Under the pieces are notes generated by a model, which was given only the letters and a program-made list of their open reading frames with translations, was not told where the DNA came from and made no database searches. DNA of 64,000 nucleotides. It comes from DASQBT01 sp963782495. GTDB taxonomy: Bacteria > Pseudomonadota > Gammaproteobacteria > Burkholderiales > Thiobacillaceae. The stretch lies in contig CAWAJU010000009.1 in the NCBI GenBank assembly GCA_963782495.1, positions 310,001-374,000 of the forward strand, read 5' to 3'. Shown here piece after piece: positions 1 to 9,327 of the stretch. A program made the position numbers and the translations under genes. Numbering within the stretch: position 1 is the stretch's first letter; each line of letters begins with the position of its first letter.

Positions 1-785
1 TAATTCCCGAGGGGTTTGCCCGTTTGCGGATTGATGCTCGTGCCCTGGCATTCGTTGAATTCGTGGACGGGCATCAATTCCACCGCCGTCACGCCCAGTT
101 CTTTCAGATACGGGACCTTCTCCATCAGGCCACGGTAGGTGCCGGGATGTTCCGCGCCGGAGTTGGGATTTAAGGTAAACCCACGAACATGGGTTTCATA
201 AATGACCGTCTTCGACCAGGGATGTCTGGGTGGCAGGTCGTCCTGCCAATGGAAGTGCTCTTGTGTGAATACGCATTTCGGCATGGCGCCAGCGTCATCT
301 ACCGAGAAACGTACCTGGTCTCGCTCCGGGGCCGAGGGTTCGTATCCGCGGGCCGGCCCGAAATCCCAGTCAGCTACGCGCGAAATCGCCGTCGCAAAAG
401 GGTCCAGCAGCAACTTGTTGAAATTGAATCGATGGCCTTCGCTGGGTTGATACGGACCGTCCACGCGATAGCCATAAAGCTGGCCGGGCCGGATCCCCTC
501 AATCCAGACGTGCCACACGTCACCCGTTCGGTTGCCTGCGGGATCCAAATCAATCCCCCTTGCGGCCGTAGCATCATCGGGGCGATCAAACAGCTCCAGC
601 CGAACTCCGCTGGCGTGACGGCTGAACAAGGCGAAGTTGACTCCTCCGCCAAATTCATGCGTTCCCAGTGGCAAGGGAACGCCTCTGCGAACTTCAGTGT
701 GTTCGGAGACATCTTCCGCATAATCATTGAGCGGTCGTTCCGGCTTGCTTACGCCCTGATCTGAAGCACGGACTATGTCTGGCAA
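1..785 (-). CDS. glgX: Glycogen debranching enzyme GlgX, N-terminal part (cut by window edge)
   Basis: About 261 codons are open from a TTG at 785 to the window edge; the rest of the gene lies outside. The frame reads HEFGGGVNFALFSRHA and later LYGYRVDGPYQPSEGHRFN, typical of the CBM48 module at the start of GlgX/isoamylase enzymes. It then reads VIYETHVRGFT and VTAVELMPVHEFNE, the first strands of the GH13 barrel. The family removes alpha-1,6 branches from phosphorylase-trimmed glycogen in the cytoplasm. The start is inferred: no ATG occurs in frame before the conserved part, and AGGAAGG lies 11 nt before the TTG. The catalytic residues are not in the window, so activity cannot be judged. 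Confidence 0.85.
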   Translation of the reverse strand, partial: MPDIVRASDQGVSKPERPLNDYAEDVSEHTEVRRGVPLPLGTHEFGGGVNFALFSRHASGVRLELFDRPDDATAARGIDLDPAGNRTGDVWHVWIEGIRPGQLYGYRVDGPYQPSEGHRFNFNKLLLDPFATAISRVADWDFGPARGYEPSAPERDQVRFSVDDAGAMPKCVFTQEHFHWQDDLPPRHPWSKTVIYETHVRGFTLNPNSGAEHPGTYRGLMEKVPYLKELGVTAVELMPVHEFNECQGTSINPQTGKPLGN

Positions 786-816
786 TTGGCTTGCCGCCTT
801 CCTTCTGTCTGGTTGA

Positions 817-1698
817 TCAGGCCGCGGCCCTGTGCGCGGTGGCTTCCGGAGCAGACGCGTCCTTGCTTGCCAGGGCAAGTGCCAGCGCCGTCGTCGTCGC
901 GGGGTTCAGGCTATCGACCATCGAGCTCGGAATCAGGATCGTGGCTCCTCGTTCCTTTGTGGTCTCGTAAATGATGTTCATGGCCCGGAGTTGGAGCGCT
1001 GCGGGATGGCCGGCATAAATATCGGCGGCTTCGACGAATTTCCCGGCGATTGCGGCTTCGGCGGAGCCGAGGATCACGCGCGCCTGCTTCTCGCGCTCGG
1101 CTTGGGCCTGGCGCGACATCGCGTCCTGCAGGGCCTCCGGAATCGCGACATCGCGAATCTCCACCGAACTCACCGATATGCCCCAAGGCGCGGTCTTTTG
1201 GCCAATCTCAAGCTTCAGTTGCTCATCAGCCTCCTTGCGGTCAGACAAGAGTGCGGCCAACATCGAAGATCCGATCATCTCACGCAGCGAGGTCTGGGCA
1301 ACCCGGTCGATGGCCTCGCGGTAATTGGTGATGGCCAACGCCGCCTTTTCGGCATCATGCACATGCCAGAAGATGATGGCATCCACGTTTACCGGGACCG
1401 TGTCCCTGGTCAGCGCCTGCTCGGCATTAAAGGCCGTGGTCTGGATACGTTCATCGATGACGGCGATCACGTTGTCGATGATCGGGATGATGGCGAACAT
1501 TCCCGGCCCTTTGACACTTTGCAGTTTGCCCATCCTCAGGATGACGAACTTCTGCCAGGCGTTGGCCATCTTCAGCGACAGGGCGACGATGACGGCGGCG
1601 CCAAGGAACACCGGTGCCAGGTAGAGGCTTACCCAGTTGCCTATGGCCAAGCCTATGAGGATGCAGGAAAAGACCAGGAATGCTGTGATGGGATTCAT
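817..1698 (-). CDS. Slipin / SPFH (band 7) family membrane protein
   Basis: 293 aa. Two hydrophobic stretches at about residues 4-20 and 25-45 form an N-terminal membrane hairpin. An SPFH/band 7 domain follows (about 45-230), with the slipin-like run DNVIAVIDERIQTTAFNAEQ and a later AEREKQARVILGSAEA helix. Slipins (stomatin-like proteins) form membrane-bound oligomers, often paired with an NfeD partner; no NfeD gene is adjacent here. The ATG is preceded by TTAGGAACAATCGAC, a usable ribosome site. A Crp-like palindrome lies about 65 bp upstream (1762-1777). Family assignment is firm; the cellular role is not known. Confidence 0.85.
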   Translation of the reverse strand: MNPITAFLVFSCILIGLAIGNWVSLYLAPVFLGAAVIVALSLKMANAWQKFVILRMGKLQSVKGPGMFAIIPIIDNVIAVIDERIQTTAFNAEQALTRDTVPVNVDAIIFWHVHDAEKAALAITNYREAIDRVAQTSLREMIGSSMLAALLSDRKEADEQLKLEIGQKTAPWGISVSSVEIRDVAIPEALQDAMSRQAQAEREKQARVILGSAEAAIAGKFVEAADIYAGHPAALQLRAMNIIYETTKERGATILIPSSMVDSLNPATTTALALALASKDASAPEATAHRAAA

Positions 1699-1761
1699 GT
1701 CGATTGTTCCTAATGCTTAGTTTAGACGGTCATAAAGATACCGGCCACGGCGAGCTGTTTC

Positions 1762-1777
1762 CGTGCGGCAACGTACA
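1762..1777. promoter_or_regulatory. Crp-like palindrome upstream of slipin gene
   Basis: The site reads CGTGCGGCAACGTACA, matching CGnACA fully on the right and one base off on the left of TGTnCG-N4-CGnACA. It is the only structure seen in the otherwise empty 1699-2012 gap. Confidence 0.5.
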
Positions 1778-2012
1778 TATTCGCTTTCAGTCATACGATG
1801 ACGTTCACGCGTAGCACCCACTTGGACTCTGTATTTGGCGAAATGCTTTACAGGGGTCGGACAAAATCGTCACGCACTATCTTCAGTATGGGCGGTGGCA
1901 ACGGCAGATTGACGCCACGCCCTTGCCTCGCCTATCAGCATGGCATCGTCAACAGTCATCAAGTTCCCGATCAGGATCATCGCTAATTTACGCCGCCTCT
2001 ACAAAGAGGGGC

Positions 2013-2633
2013 TCAGAGTTTCGGGACATGCAATGTCCGGCTGATCATCAATGAGCCGGACACCGCGAACATCAGTACCAGCGGGTGGAACGCCCATGGT
2101 CCCAATGTATTCATCCCAAGCCAGAGATGGCTGCCGATCGCGCCGCACGAGGCGGCGATGAAGATGACGACGACGAGCAGCAGAGAGCTCGGGATTGGCG
2201 TGCCCTCGAAATACTTGACCTTGTCGCCGCCCTGCGCCAGGGTTTCGGCGGTTATGTTGTAGCGCGCAAGACGGCTCACTCCGCACCCCACGAAGTAGAG
2301 CAGGATCGCCTGATCCCACAGGCCGTCCATGCCGGCTCCAAAGGCGATGGCGGCAGGCGCAACACCAAAGGAAATTACATCCGCCAGGGAATCGAGTTCT
2401 CGCCCAAGCGGGGACGCTTGCCGGCGCCAGCGTGCGACGTGACCATCGACGACATCGAATGCAAAGGCCAGTGGAATCAGGGCACAGGCAAATAGCAATT
2501 GCCGCACATCATGATTCTGCAAAGAGCTCATCACTGCAAACAGCGCAGCGACACCGCAGCCCGCATTCGCCAATGTAAACCAGTCCGCGAGATGGAAGCT
2601 GCGGATCATCGACAGATGCTTGTCTTCAGTCAT
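2013..2633 (-). CDS. pssA: CDP-alcohol phosphatidyltransferase, phosphatidylserine synthase-like
   Basis: 206 aa integral membrane protein. The CDP-alcohol phosphatidyltransferase signature D-G-x2-A-R-x8-G-x3-D-x3-D is complete (D63, G64, A67, R68, G77, D81, D85). These aspartates hold the metal and the CDP-diacylglycerol head. The N-terminal SFHLADWFTLANAGCG fits PssA-type enzymes that use serine to make phosphatidylserine. The acceptor cannot be proven from sequence, so another CDP-alcohol transferase activity remains possible. No operon partner is evident. Confidence 0.75.
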   Translation of the reverse strand: MTEDKHLSMIRSFHLADWFTLANAGCGVAALFAVMSSLQNHDVRQLLFACALIPLAFAFDVVDGHVARWRRQASPLGRELDSLADVISFGVAPAAIAFGAGMDGLWDQAILLYFVGCGVSRLARYNITAETLAQGGDKVKYFEGTPIPSSLLLVVVIFIAASCGAIGSHLWLGMNTLGPWAFHPLVLMFAVSGSLMISRTLHVPKL

Positions 2634-2777
2634 CCCGCGAACCTTTTGATCACCTTCACCGGGTCACTTTCCGAAACATGACAAGACGCCTGGGACCTTG
2701 CTGCATCAGGCGATGACCTATCTGCCTGCAAGCCGGCATCACCGGCTGGACGGGCGGCCCGGCGATTGGACTCATCA

Positions 2778-3074
2778 TCATTTCCACATGACATTCGCCT
2801 CTGCCTTTGCCGCGGCAGCAAGGAGATTGATGAGAGGCAGCGCTCGATTTCTGACGCTCACCGCAGGCTCATCCGCATCTGCATCCTGGACTGGAGGCGA
2901 GTCCTTTTCCGCCTCGATGGCAGCGGTTAACCGACTCAGGGCCGCGGGGACATCTGCCGCCAGAATCGCGCCTGGAACGGTGATGCTGTGCCCCATCATT
3001 TTGAGCATCGTAAGCGCGACATCCCCAAACATGGTGATGTCGGCATAGGCCTTGGTTGTAAACGTGACGAGCAT
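2778..3074 (-). CDS. DUF1840 family protein
   Basis: 98 aa, soluble, no signal peptide. The start MLVTFTTKAYADITMFGDVA and the middle ADVPAALSRLTAAIEAEKD are characteristic of DUF1840, a small proteobacterial family of unknown function. The ATG has AAGGGGGA upstream. Length is normal for the family. It stands alone between pssA and a divergent gene. Confidence 0.8.
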   Translation of the reverse strand: MLVTFTTKAYADITMFGDVALTMLKMMGHSITVPGAILAADVPAALSRLTAAIEAEKDSPPVQDADADEPAVSVRNRALPLINLLAAAAKAEANVMWK

Positions 3075-3381
3075 GCAGTCCCCCTTGAATAGATAATTGA
3101 CGCTGGCAGAGCCTCGCCTCTACCCACTCAGGAGCGCAACCGAGGCGATGCCGCACAGGGCACGGAGATCAACCCTGACTCACACATTCCTGATCACCTC
3201 GCGACGCCCATTGGGTTCGGTAACGCACAGAAGCACCCCTCTGGAACCTGCATCCTTCAACACTAGCCTAAAATCTTGACGATATCGAGATTCAAACCGG
3301 GAACTCATAATGTTGGATACCGGCTTAGATGTGTTTGCCAAGTGCAGAATCGTCTTCCCTATACCTGAAGGAGCATACCCA
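3075..3381. other. Intergenic region without recognisable features
   Basis: This gap holds no convincing gene, repeat or copy of the palindrome found elsewhere. The last 15 bases carry GAAGGAG, the ribosome site of the next gene. Confidence 0.5.
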
Positions 3382-3783
3382 ATGCTAAACCATGAATTGC
3401 GTCCCGATGAAGGGATACTGGTACTTATTCCCGAGGGTCCGCTCCAAGCGGCAGACTTCAAGACCCTGGCGAGCGAGGTTGATGCTTATCTGGAGCAACA
3501 TGAGGCGCTGCGTGGAGTATTAATACGGGCTAGAACTTTTCCTGGGTGGCAAGACTTCAGCGCGCTTCTTGCTCATTTTAAGTTCCTCACGGCGCATCTT
3601 CGGAGAATCGAGAAAGTCGCGGTCGTCGCGGACGGCGCTTTTGCGAAGATCATGCCGAGTATTGCAAATCATTTTGTCCACGCGCATGTTCAGCACTTTG
3701 ACCTGACGCTTGAAGACGCCGCATGGGCATGGCTCAGACACGGCGACAACACGGAGGCAGAATCGACTGCGCGAGCGGATTAG
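3382..3783 (+). CDS. SpoIIAA-like / STAS-fold protein
   Basis: 133 aa. The start at 3382 is chosen because GAAGGAG lies 8 nt upstream; an earlier in-frame start at 3310 lacks this. The sequence follows the SpoIIAA-like family pattern: a short strand ILVLIPEGPLQAADF, then LRGVLIRARTFPGWQDFSAL and a helix IEKVAVVADGAFAKI. The conserved serine of true anti-sigma-factor antagonists is not apparent, so a phosphorylation switch is doubtful. The family is usually annotated as unknown. Soluble, monocistronic. Confidence 0.7.
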   Translation: MLNHELRPDEGILVLIPEGPLQAADFKTLASEVDAYLEQHEALRGVLIRARTFPGWQDFSALLAHFKFLTAHLRRIEKVAVVADGAFAKIMPSIANHFVHAHVQHFDLTLEDAAWAWLRHGDNTEAESTARAD

Positions 3784-3980
3784 CCCACCGCGCCATGACC
3801 TTGCGGATGCGCAGTTTCCTTCTGTGTGAATGCTACGTTTCCAAGCGCGAGCCGCGCGCATCGGCGAATCATCGTCGTACTGTGTAAGTGTTTCCGTTCC
3901 TGCGGTAGCCGGCGAACTGGCTTCGCTCCATGTTGTCTGCCTATGCGTGCTGCGTGACTCTGCACGCCTCGTTCCGACGA

Positions 3981-6467
3981 TTAGCGCGTGCCATTCCCCA
4001 GAAGAAGCGTGAAGTCCGCTGCGGACAAGGGGTGACTGAACTGGAAGCCCTGCCCCTCATCGCATTCCTGGGTACGAAGGAAGGCGAGTTGCTCGGGCGT
4101 TTCCACACCTTCGGCAATGACCCGCTGCCTGAGGTTCCGCCCCATTCCGATCACTGCGCTGATGATGGTTGCGCCATCTGAATTGAACGCGATGTCGTGC
4201 AGGAAGGACTGGTCGATCTTCAAGGTGTCGATCGGAAAGCGCCTTAAATAACTCAGGCTCGAATAGCCTGTACCGAAGTCATCGACGGCGAGCTGCACGC
4301 CCATGGTCTTGAGCGCTCCAAGGACCACCGCTGAAGATTCCGCATCATCCATGAGAATGTTTTCGGTCAGTTCCAGTTCAAGATAACCCGGCGGCAGGCC
4401 GGTCTCCTTCAGGATCAGGGCAAGCCCTTCGACAAAGCTCTTGTGCCTGAATTCCACCGCGGAAATATTGACCGCCACGGGAACCGCAGGCAGGCCCGCA
4501 TCCAGCCAGACTCGCACCTGTCTGCACGCCTCGCGCAACACCCACCGGCCGATCGGCACGATGAGGCCGCACTCTTCCGCAATCGGGACGAACTGGTTCG
4601 GATAAATGAGCCCGCGCTCCGGATCCAGCCAGCGGATCAGGGACTCGGTACCGGTCATCGTGCCCGAAGCAAGATGGATCTGCGGCTGGTAATGCAGGAT
4701 AAACTCGCCCTGCTTCAGGGCCCGGCGCAGGCTGCTTTGGATGAACATCCGCTGGACCGCCAGGGTGTTCATGGCGGGCTTGAAGAACTGGTAGTTATTG
4801 CGCCCACTCGCCTTGGCGTGATACATCGCGGTGTCTGCGTTCTGCATTACGGTGTCCACGTCGCTGCCGTCATCAGGATAGACACTGATGCCCATGCTCA
4901 CGCTGACATGAAGTTCGCGCCCGTCGACGCGGTGCGGTGCGGCGAGTGCATCGCGCAAGGTTTCCGCAACGTGGGCCGCATCCTGCGGGCGCTCGATTTC
5001 GGTCAAGAGTACGACGAATTCGTCACCGCCCTGGCGACATACCGTGTCCGTGGCGCGAACGGAGGCCGACAGGCGTTTCGCAACCGACTGAAGCAACTGG
5101 TCGCCGATCGCATGCCCCAGCGAGTCGTTGACGTGTTTGAAATAATCCAGGTCGAGGAACAGCAGCGCAACCTGTTTTGTGTGCCGCTGGGCCAGCCCGA
5201 TCGCCTGGGAAAGCCGCTCTGTGAGCAGCATCCGGTTGGGCAGGCCGGTGAGAAAGTCGTGCTGCGCGAGATGGGTCATCTTCAATGCCATGGCACGCGA
5301 TTCGCTGACGTCGTGGAAGACGATGACCGCGCCTGCGACCCGGCCGTCCCGGTTATGGATGGGAGCGGCGGAATCCTCGATCCCGGACTCGAATCCGTCG
5401 CGGCGGACCAGAACGCAATCGGCGACCAGGTCCACGGTCCTGTTCTCCTCGATGGCACGTTGCGCCGGATTTGGCGCCGCCTGGCGGGTTGTGCCATTGA
5501 TAATCCTGAACACTTCCGCGATCGGCCGGCCCAGCGCCTCGTCGTGCGACCAGCCGGTCATCGTCTCCGCCACCCGATTCAGATAGGTCACCTTGCCCAC
5601 GAGATCCGTGGTCAGTACCGCGTCACCGATGGAGTTGAGCGTAACCTGGGCGCGCTCCTTCTCCGCGAACAAGGTTTCTTCCGCCGCCTGCAACTCAAAC
5701 TCCGTCGCTTTGCGCGCACTGATGTCCTCAACCGTCTGGACATAGGCGTGGGGTTCCATCCCATCGCGCATCGCGGCGCCGTTCACGCGGGTCCACACGA
5801 TGCTGCCGTCTTGCTGAACAAAGCGGAATTCGGTGTTGAATGGCGCCTGCGCCTGCGCAGCGGCGCGCCACTCTACGAGGACGCGCTGGCGATCCTCGGG
5901 ATGGATCGCCGTGCTCCAGTTCGTGCCCAGCGTCTGTTCGAAGCTTAGCCCGGAGATCTTGTGATATGCCGCGTTGGTATAGACGCAACCGCCCTGTTCA
6001 TCCGATACGAAGATGCCCAGCGGCGAGGCATCGCTCATCGCGCGGAAGCGAGCCTCGCTGCCTAGTAGCGCATCCTGGGTTACCTTGCGCTCGATCAGGT
6101 AGTGCAGGGCTCGGGGCAACCAGTGCGCATCGACATGGCCTTTGACAAAATAATCCTGCGCCCCACATTGCACGGCCCGGCGCGCGCTTGCCTCGTCGCT
6201 CGCCGCACTCAGGATCAGGATCAAGGCATTGGGCGCGGCCTGCAAAACCCGATCAAAAGTCTCGATGCCCTGGCTGTCGGGCAGCATCAGGTCGAGCAGG
6301 ACTACCTTGATATCCTGCCTTGCCAGCCGGACTAGCGCGTCGGACAGTTGCGTTACGCATTCGACCTGAAATCCGCCGTCTTCCTTGCCCGCGAGCGCTT
6401 CCCGAATCAGTCCGGCGTCGGCCGGATCGTCCTCGACAAGCAAGACGGTGGCAGAGGCATTGTTCAT
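3981..6467 (-). CDS. Response regulator with PAS-PAS-GGDEF-EAL (cyclic di-GMP turnover)
   Basis: 828 aa. The order is a receiver domain (about 7-120, phosphoacceptor D59), PAS (140-255), PAS (275-395), GGDEF (405-565) and EAL (575-820). The cyclase site GGDEF (480-484) is intact and an RxxD inhibitory site (R471-D474) sits five residues before it. In the EAL domain the signature is ESL (608-610): the metal-binding Glu is kept and Ala is replaced by Ser. The DDFGTGYSSL loop (729-738) is intact. It likely both makes and degrades cyclic di-GMP under control of a partner kinase, but no kinase is adjacent. Ribosome site before the ATG is weak. Confidence 0.9.
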   Translation of the reverse strand: MNNASATVLLVEDDPADAGLIREALAGKEDGGFQVECVTQLSDALVRLARQDIKVVLLDLMLPDSQGIETFDRVLQAAPNALILILSAASDEASARRAVQCGAQDYFVKGHVDAHWLPRALHYLIERKVTQDALLGSEARFRAMSDASPLGIFVSDEQGGCVYTNAAYHKISGLSFEQTLGTNWSTAIHPEDRQRVLVEWRAAAQAQAPFNTEFRFVQQDGSIVWTRVNGAAMRDGMEPHAYVQTVEDISARKATEFELQAAEETLFAEKERAQVTLNSIGDAVLTTDLVGKVTYLNRVAETMTGWSHDEALGRPIAEVFRIINGTTRQAAPNPAQRAIEENRTVDLVADCVLVRRDGFESGIEDSAAPIHNRDGRVAGAVIVFHDVSESRAMALKMTHLAQHDFLTGLPNRMLLTERLSQAIGLAQRHTKQVALLFLDLDYFKHVNDSLGHAIGDQLLQSVAKRLSASVRATDTVCRQGGDEFVVLLTEIERPQDAAHVAETLRDALAAPHRVDGRELHVSVSMGISVYPDDGSDVDTVMQNADTAMYHAKASGRNNYQFFKPAMNTLAVQRMFIQSSLRRALKQGEFILHYQPQIHLASGTMTGTESLIRWLDPERGLIYPNQFVPIAEECGLIVPIGRWVLREACRQVRVWLDAGLPAVPVAVNISAVEFRHKSFVEGLALILKETGLPPGYLELELTENILMDDAESSAVVLGALKTMGVQLAVDDFGTGYSSLSYLRRFPIDTLKIDQSFLHDIAFNSDGATIISAVIGMGRNLRQRVIAEGVETPEQLAFLRTQECDEGQGFQFSHPLSAADFTLLLGNGTR

Positions 6468-6495
6468 GTTGCGTTCAGCAAATCATGGAGGCGGG

Positions 6496-6645
6496 TCACG
6501 GTTGCTGATTGACCCGCAGATTGCCTTCCCAACTGCAGCCCAGCGAATCGCAGCGATAACGGTGGACCGATATGAAGCCGCTGAACAGCAAGTCCGCGAA
6601 CCGGCGTGGAATGCGGTACACGGAGCCACTGCAGCGAGGACACAT
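6496..6645 (-). CDS. Small zinc-ribbon-like protein
   Basis: 49 aa from an ATG at 6645. It begins MCPRCSGSVYRIPRR and ends RCDSLGCSWEGNLRV, giving a CxxC and a CxxxxC pair about 30 residues apart, as in small zinc ribbons. The frame continues upstream to 6747 but that part looks unconserved. No catalytic motif and no known family recognised. It lies 28 bp before the GGDEF-EAL gene on the same strand, so it may be co-transcribed. Confidence 0.5.
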   Translation of the reverse strand: MCPRCSGSVYRIPRRFADLLFSGFISVHRYRCDSLGCSWEGNLRVNQQP

Positions 6646-6701
6646 GCGTCTGTGGGTCAAATAGCCTGTGTCGTCAGCACGGCCTGATGCGGAAGGCGAG
6701 C

Positions 6702-6965
6702 TCACGGCTTCCAACGTCCCATGACAGGCCTGGTTCGTCGCCCGCATGGTTCCCGGGCTTCAGTGACGATCACGGGCGGTGCTGCTGCAGGCAGGACGGA
6801 AGCGGCCGTGCTCCCGCCTTCATTCTCCCCGTCCTGCAGCGCTGCCCTGCGTGGCCCATGCTGCTTGCTGCGAAGGCGCCCGGCCATAAGCGAGGCGAAC
6901 ACCGAGGCGGCGGCTGCGCCCGCGGTCGGCCCGAGGGGCGAAATAAAGCGTCTATAGCTGGTCAT
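6702..6965 (-). CDS. Hypothetical protein, possible
   Basis: 87 aa with an N-terminal Ala-rich, weakly hydrophobic segment (about residues 10-28). Third codon positions are GC-rich as in real genes here, but no ribosome site stands out and I recognise no family. It lies just upstream of the zinc-ribbon gene on the same strand. Treat as doubtful. Confidence 0.25.
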   Translation of the reverse strand: MTSYRRFISPLGPTAGAAAASVFASLMAGRLRSKQHGPRRAALQDGENEGGSTAASVLPAAAPPVIVTEAREPCGRRTRPVMGRWKP

Positions 6966-7044
6966 GAATGGGTTCTGTCAGGTAAGGAGAAGGCGCCGGC
7001 CTCGGTGATTCCCGGTTTGTTCGGTATGGGCGCGCAAGCACGCC

Positions 7045-7248
7045 CTAGTCCTTGTTGAGATCTTCAAAATGCTTGATCTGCTTCTCGGCTTCGTCTTTCG
7101 TGATGCCGTAGGTCTCCTGAATCTTGCCCGCCAACTGGTCGCGCTTGCCGGCAATCACGTCAAGGTGATCATCGGTGAGCTTGCCCCACTGTGCTTTCAC
7201 CTTGCCCCTGAACTGCTTCCAGTTGCCTTTAACGATATCCCAGTTCAT
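7045..7248 (-). CDS. CsbD family stress protein (copy 1)
   Basis: 67 aa. The start at 7248 is set by AAGGAG seven nt upstream. The protein reads MNWDIVKGNWKQFRGKVKAQ and TDDHLDVIAGKRDQLAGKIQ, the full CsbD pattern of a small charged helical protein. CsbD proteins are induced by general stress in many bacteria; molecular role unknown. A second CsbD gene lies at 27754-27945. Both have a Crp-like palindrome about 195-205 bp upstream. Confidence 0.9.
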   Translation of the reverse strand: MNWDIVKGNWKQFRGKVKAQWGKLTDDHLDVIAGKRDQLAGKIQETYGITKDEAEKQIKHFEDLNKD

Positions 7249-7440
7249 ATCCAACTCCTTCGATTCCGGAACCGCCCGGCAACATTGCCAATTGAGCATC
7301 CTTGGGCGCAGCAGGCATTTCGCCATTTGTTCAGCTCACGCAGTGACATGCTGAAGCGAGGACCGTATGGCGACTGCCCGGTTCGCATTCAGGAGACTCC
7401 GGTTCCAAGCGCAAGCCTAAGCACACATTGACGCGCTGTC

Positions 7441-7456
7441 TGTACGGTGGCGAACA
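7441..7456. promoter_or_regulatory. Crp-like palindrome between csbD-like and phospholipase D genes
   Basis: The site TGTACGGTGGCGAACA matches TGTnCG-N4-CGnACA at all ten fixed positions. It sits in the 7249-7731 gap, 193 bp before the divergent CsbD gene and 276 bp before the phospholipase D-like gene. Nothing else was seen in this gap. Confidence 0.6.
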
Positions 7457-7731
7457 TATTCACGCCTAACCGCCGCCAACCAGCGAATGCGGGGGTTTCC
7501 CATCTGGTCATGCGGGGTCATGCCGCAAACCGGATTCCGCAGCAAGCCAGGCACGACCCGGCTTACTACGGCTTTGTTCGTTAGGGCACAGAGCCGGCCA
7601 GCGAAAACCTGTAGCTTCTTCAAATGAAGTCCATAAGCTCCCTTTCACAACCAAGTGTTGTGATGGGGCCGCAGGGCGTTACTGACAAAATAAGGGCTTG
7701 AAAGATGGGGCCACCTCGCTGGCGGAGCGTA

Positions 7732-9327
7732 ATGATCGGGCGGTTTCACCCTGCCCTTCTCTTACTTATGTTCGCGTTCCTGAATGGATGCGCGTCACTT
7801 CCCCCTGGCTCCGACTATCCCAGAATCGCCTCCGCGGCGCTCGCGCATCCCGAGGAAACCAGGCTAGGTCATCAGTTCGATGATGCAGGGCGCGATCATG
7901 GCGGCAACTCCGGATTTCGCATCATTCCGGTGGGTGCAGACGGTTTCCTGCTCCGAATGCAGATGATCAATGCCGCAGAACGGACACTCGACCTTCAGTA
8001 CTTCATATTTCGCGGGGACGAAACGGGCCAGTTGCTTACCGATGCCGTGCTGCATGCGGCCGATCGCGGAGTGCGTGTGCGGGTGCTGATCGACGATGGC
8101 GAAACCGTGGCCGGCGACGAGCAGATTTCAGGGCTGGCGGCGCATCATTCCATCGAGATTCGAATTTTCAACCCCTTCGCATATCGAGGCCATGTCACGG
8201 CGTTTCGAGCGGCCGAATACATCTTCAACGTCTCCCGGCTCGACTACAGGATGCACAATAAAATGCTTGTGGCGGACAATGCGGTCGCGCTCATAGGCGG
8301 ACGCAATGTCGGCGACCAATACTTTCAGATCGACCCTGATTCGCAGTTCGCCGATGATGACGTCTTCGCTGCCGGCCCGATTGTCCGGAAGCTTTCGGCA
8401 ACCTTCGATGAATTCTGGAACAACGCGCTGGCTATTCCAGCGGAGGCGCTTTCAAGAACGGAGTCGTCACATGCCGCCTTGAGGGAGCATCGCGAGGACT
8501 CGAAGGAACAGAGACCACAGTTGAAGGCGGACGGGTTCGACTATGTCAAACGGGTTGCGACCGGTGAGCCGCTGCAAGGGCTCATCTCCGGCCGCCTGCC
8601 TTTGATCTGGGCGCACGCGCAAGTGATCTGCGACAGTCCAGACAAGAAGAAAGTGGAAAGCGGCGCGATGGTGGGAAGGCTCATGCACCGGCCAGTCGCC
8701 AATGCGGCTGCCGCGGTGCAGTCAGAGTTGTTGATGGTGACGCCCTATTTGATCCCGGGCAAAGAAGGAATGCAGTTGTTCAAGGACTTGCGCAAGCGCA
8801 GGGTACGGGTTCGCATTCTGACCAGTTCGCTGGAATCATCCACTGTACTGCTTGCCCAGTCAGGCTACATGCACTATCGGGTGCCCCTGCTCGAGGATGG
8901 CGTGGAGCTCTACGAGATCCGCTCGCTCCTTGGGAATACGAGGGGCAGTGGGCAGACAAGGGCAATCTCACGCCATGGAAATTATTCCCTGCACGCGAAG
9001 CTGTTTGTGTTTGACCGCCAGAAGCTGTTCATCGGCTCGATGAACTTCGATCAGCGGTCGATGCACCTGAACACCGAGATCGGCCTGATCATAGACAGTC
9101 CCGAGCTGGCGCAGCAGATTACCACGCGTTTCGATGCCATGGTTCAGCCGGCCAATTCCTACATGCTGGTATTGCGCCCGAACGACGCGGGGCGACCCCC
9201 AAGCCTGATGTGGCGCACCCAGGAAGAGGGCAAAGCGGTTGAATACGACATCGAGCCGGCACGCAGCGACTGGCAACGATTCGAGGTCAATGTTCTATCG
9301 CTGCTGCCAATGGACAGGGAACTATGA
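7732..9327 (+). CDS. Phospholipase D family lipoprotein, cardiolipin synthase ClsC-like
   Basis: 531 aa from the ATG at 7732, which has GGAG just upstream; a start nine codons earlier (7705) is possible. The N-terminus is a lipoprotein signal ending FLNGCA. Two HKD motifs are present, HNKMLVAD followed by GGRN, and HAKLFVFD followed by GSMN. This paired architecture and length fit ClsC/YmdC-type cardiolipin synthases, which join phospholipids at the membrane. A role as a periplasmic phospholipase cannot be excluded. It overlaps the next gene by four bases (ATGA). Confidence 0.85.
   Translation: MIGRFHPALLLLMFAFLNGCASLPPGSDYPRIASAALAHPEETRLGHQFDDAGRDHGGNSGFRIIPVGADGFLLRMQMINAAERTLDLQYFIFRGDETGQLLTDAVLHAADRGVRVRVLIDDGETVAGDEQISGLAAHHSIEIRIFNPFAYRGHVTAFRAAEYIFNVSRLDYRMHNKMLVADNAVALIGGRNVGDQYFQIDPDSQFADDDVFAAGPIVRKLSATFDEFWNNALAIPAEALSRTESSHAALREHREDSKEQRPQLKADGFDYVKRVATGEPLQGLISGRLPLIWAHAQVICDSPDKKKVESGAMVGRLMHRPVANAAAAVQSELLMVTPYLIPGKEGMQLFKDLRKRRVRVRILTSSLESSTVLLAQSGYMHYRVPLLEDGVELYEIRSLLGNTRGSGQTRAISRHGNYSLHAKLFVFDRQKLFIGSMNFDQRSMHLNTEIGLIIDSPELAQQITTRFDAMVQPANSYMLVLRPNDAGRPPSLMWRTQEEGKAVEYDIEPARSDWQRFEVNVLSLLPMDREL

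Noticed and set aside
4443..5948. 501-codon open frame on the plus strand
   Set aside because: Antisense to the GGDEF-EAL gene, which has complete motifs in its own frame.
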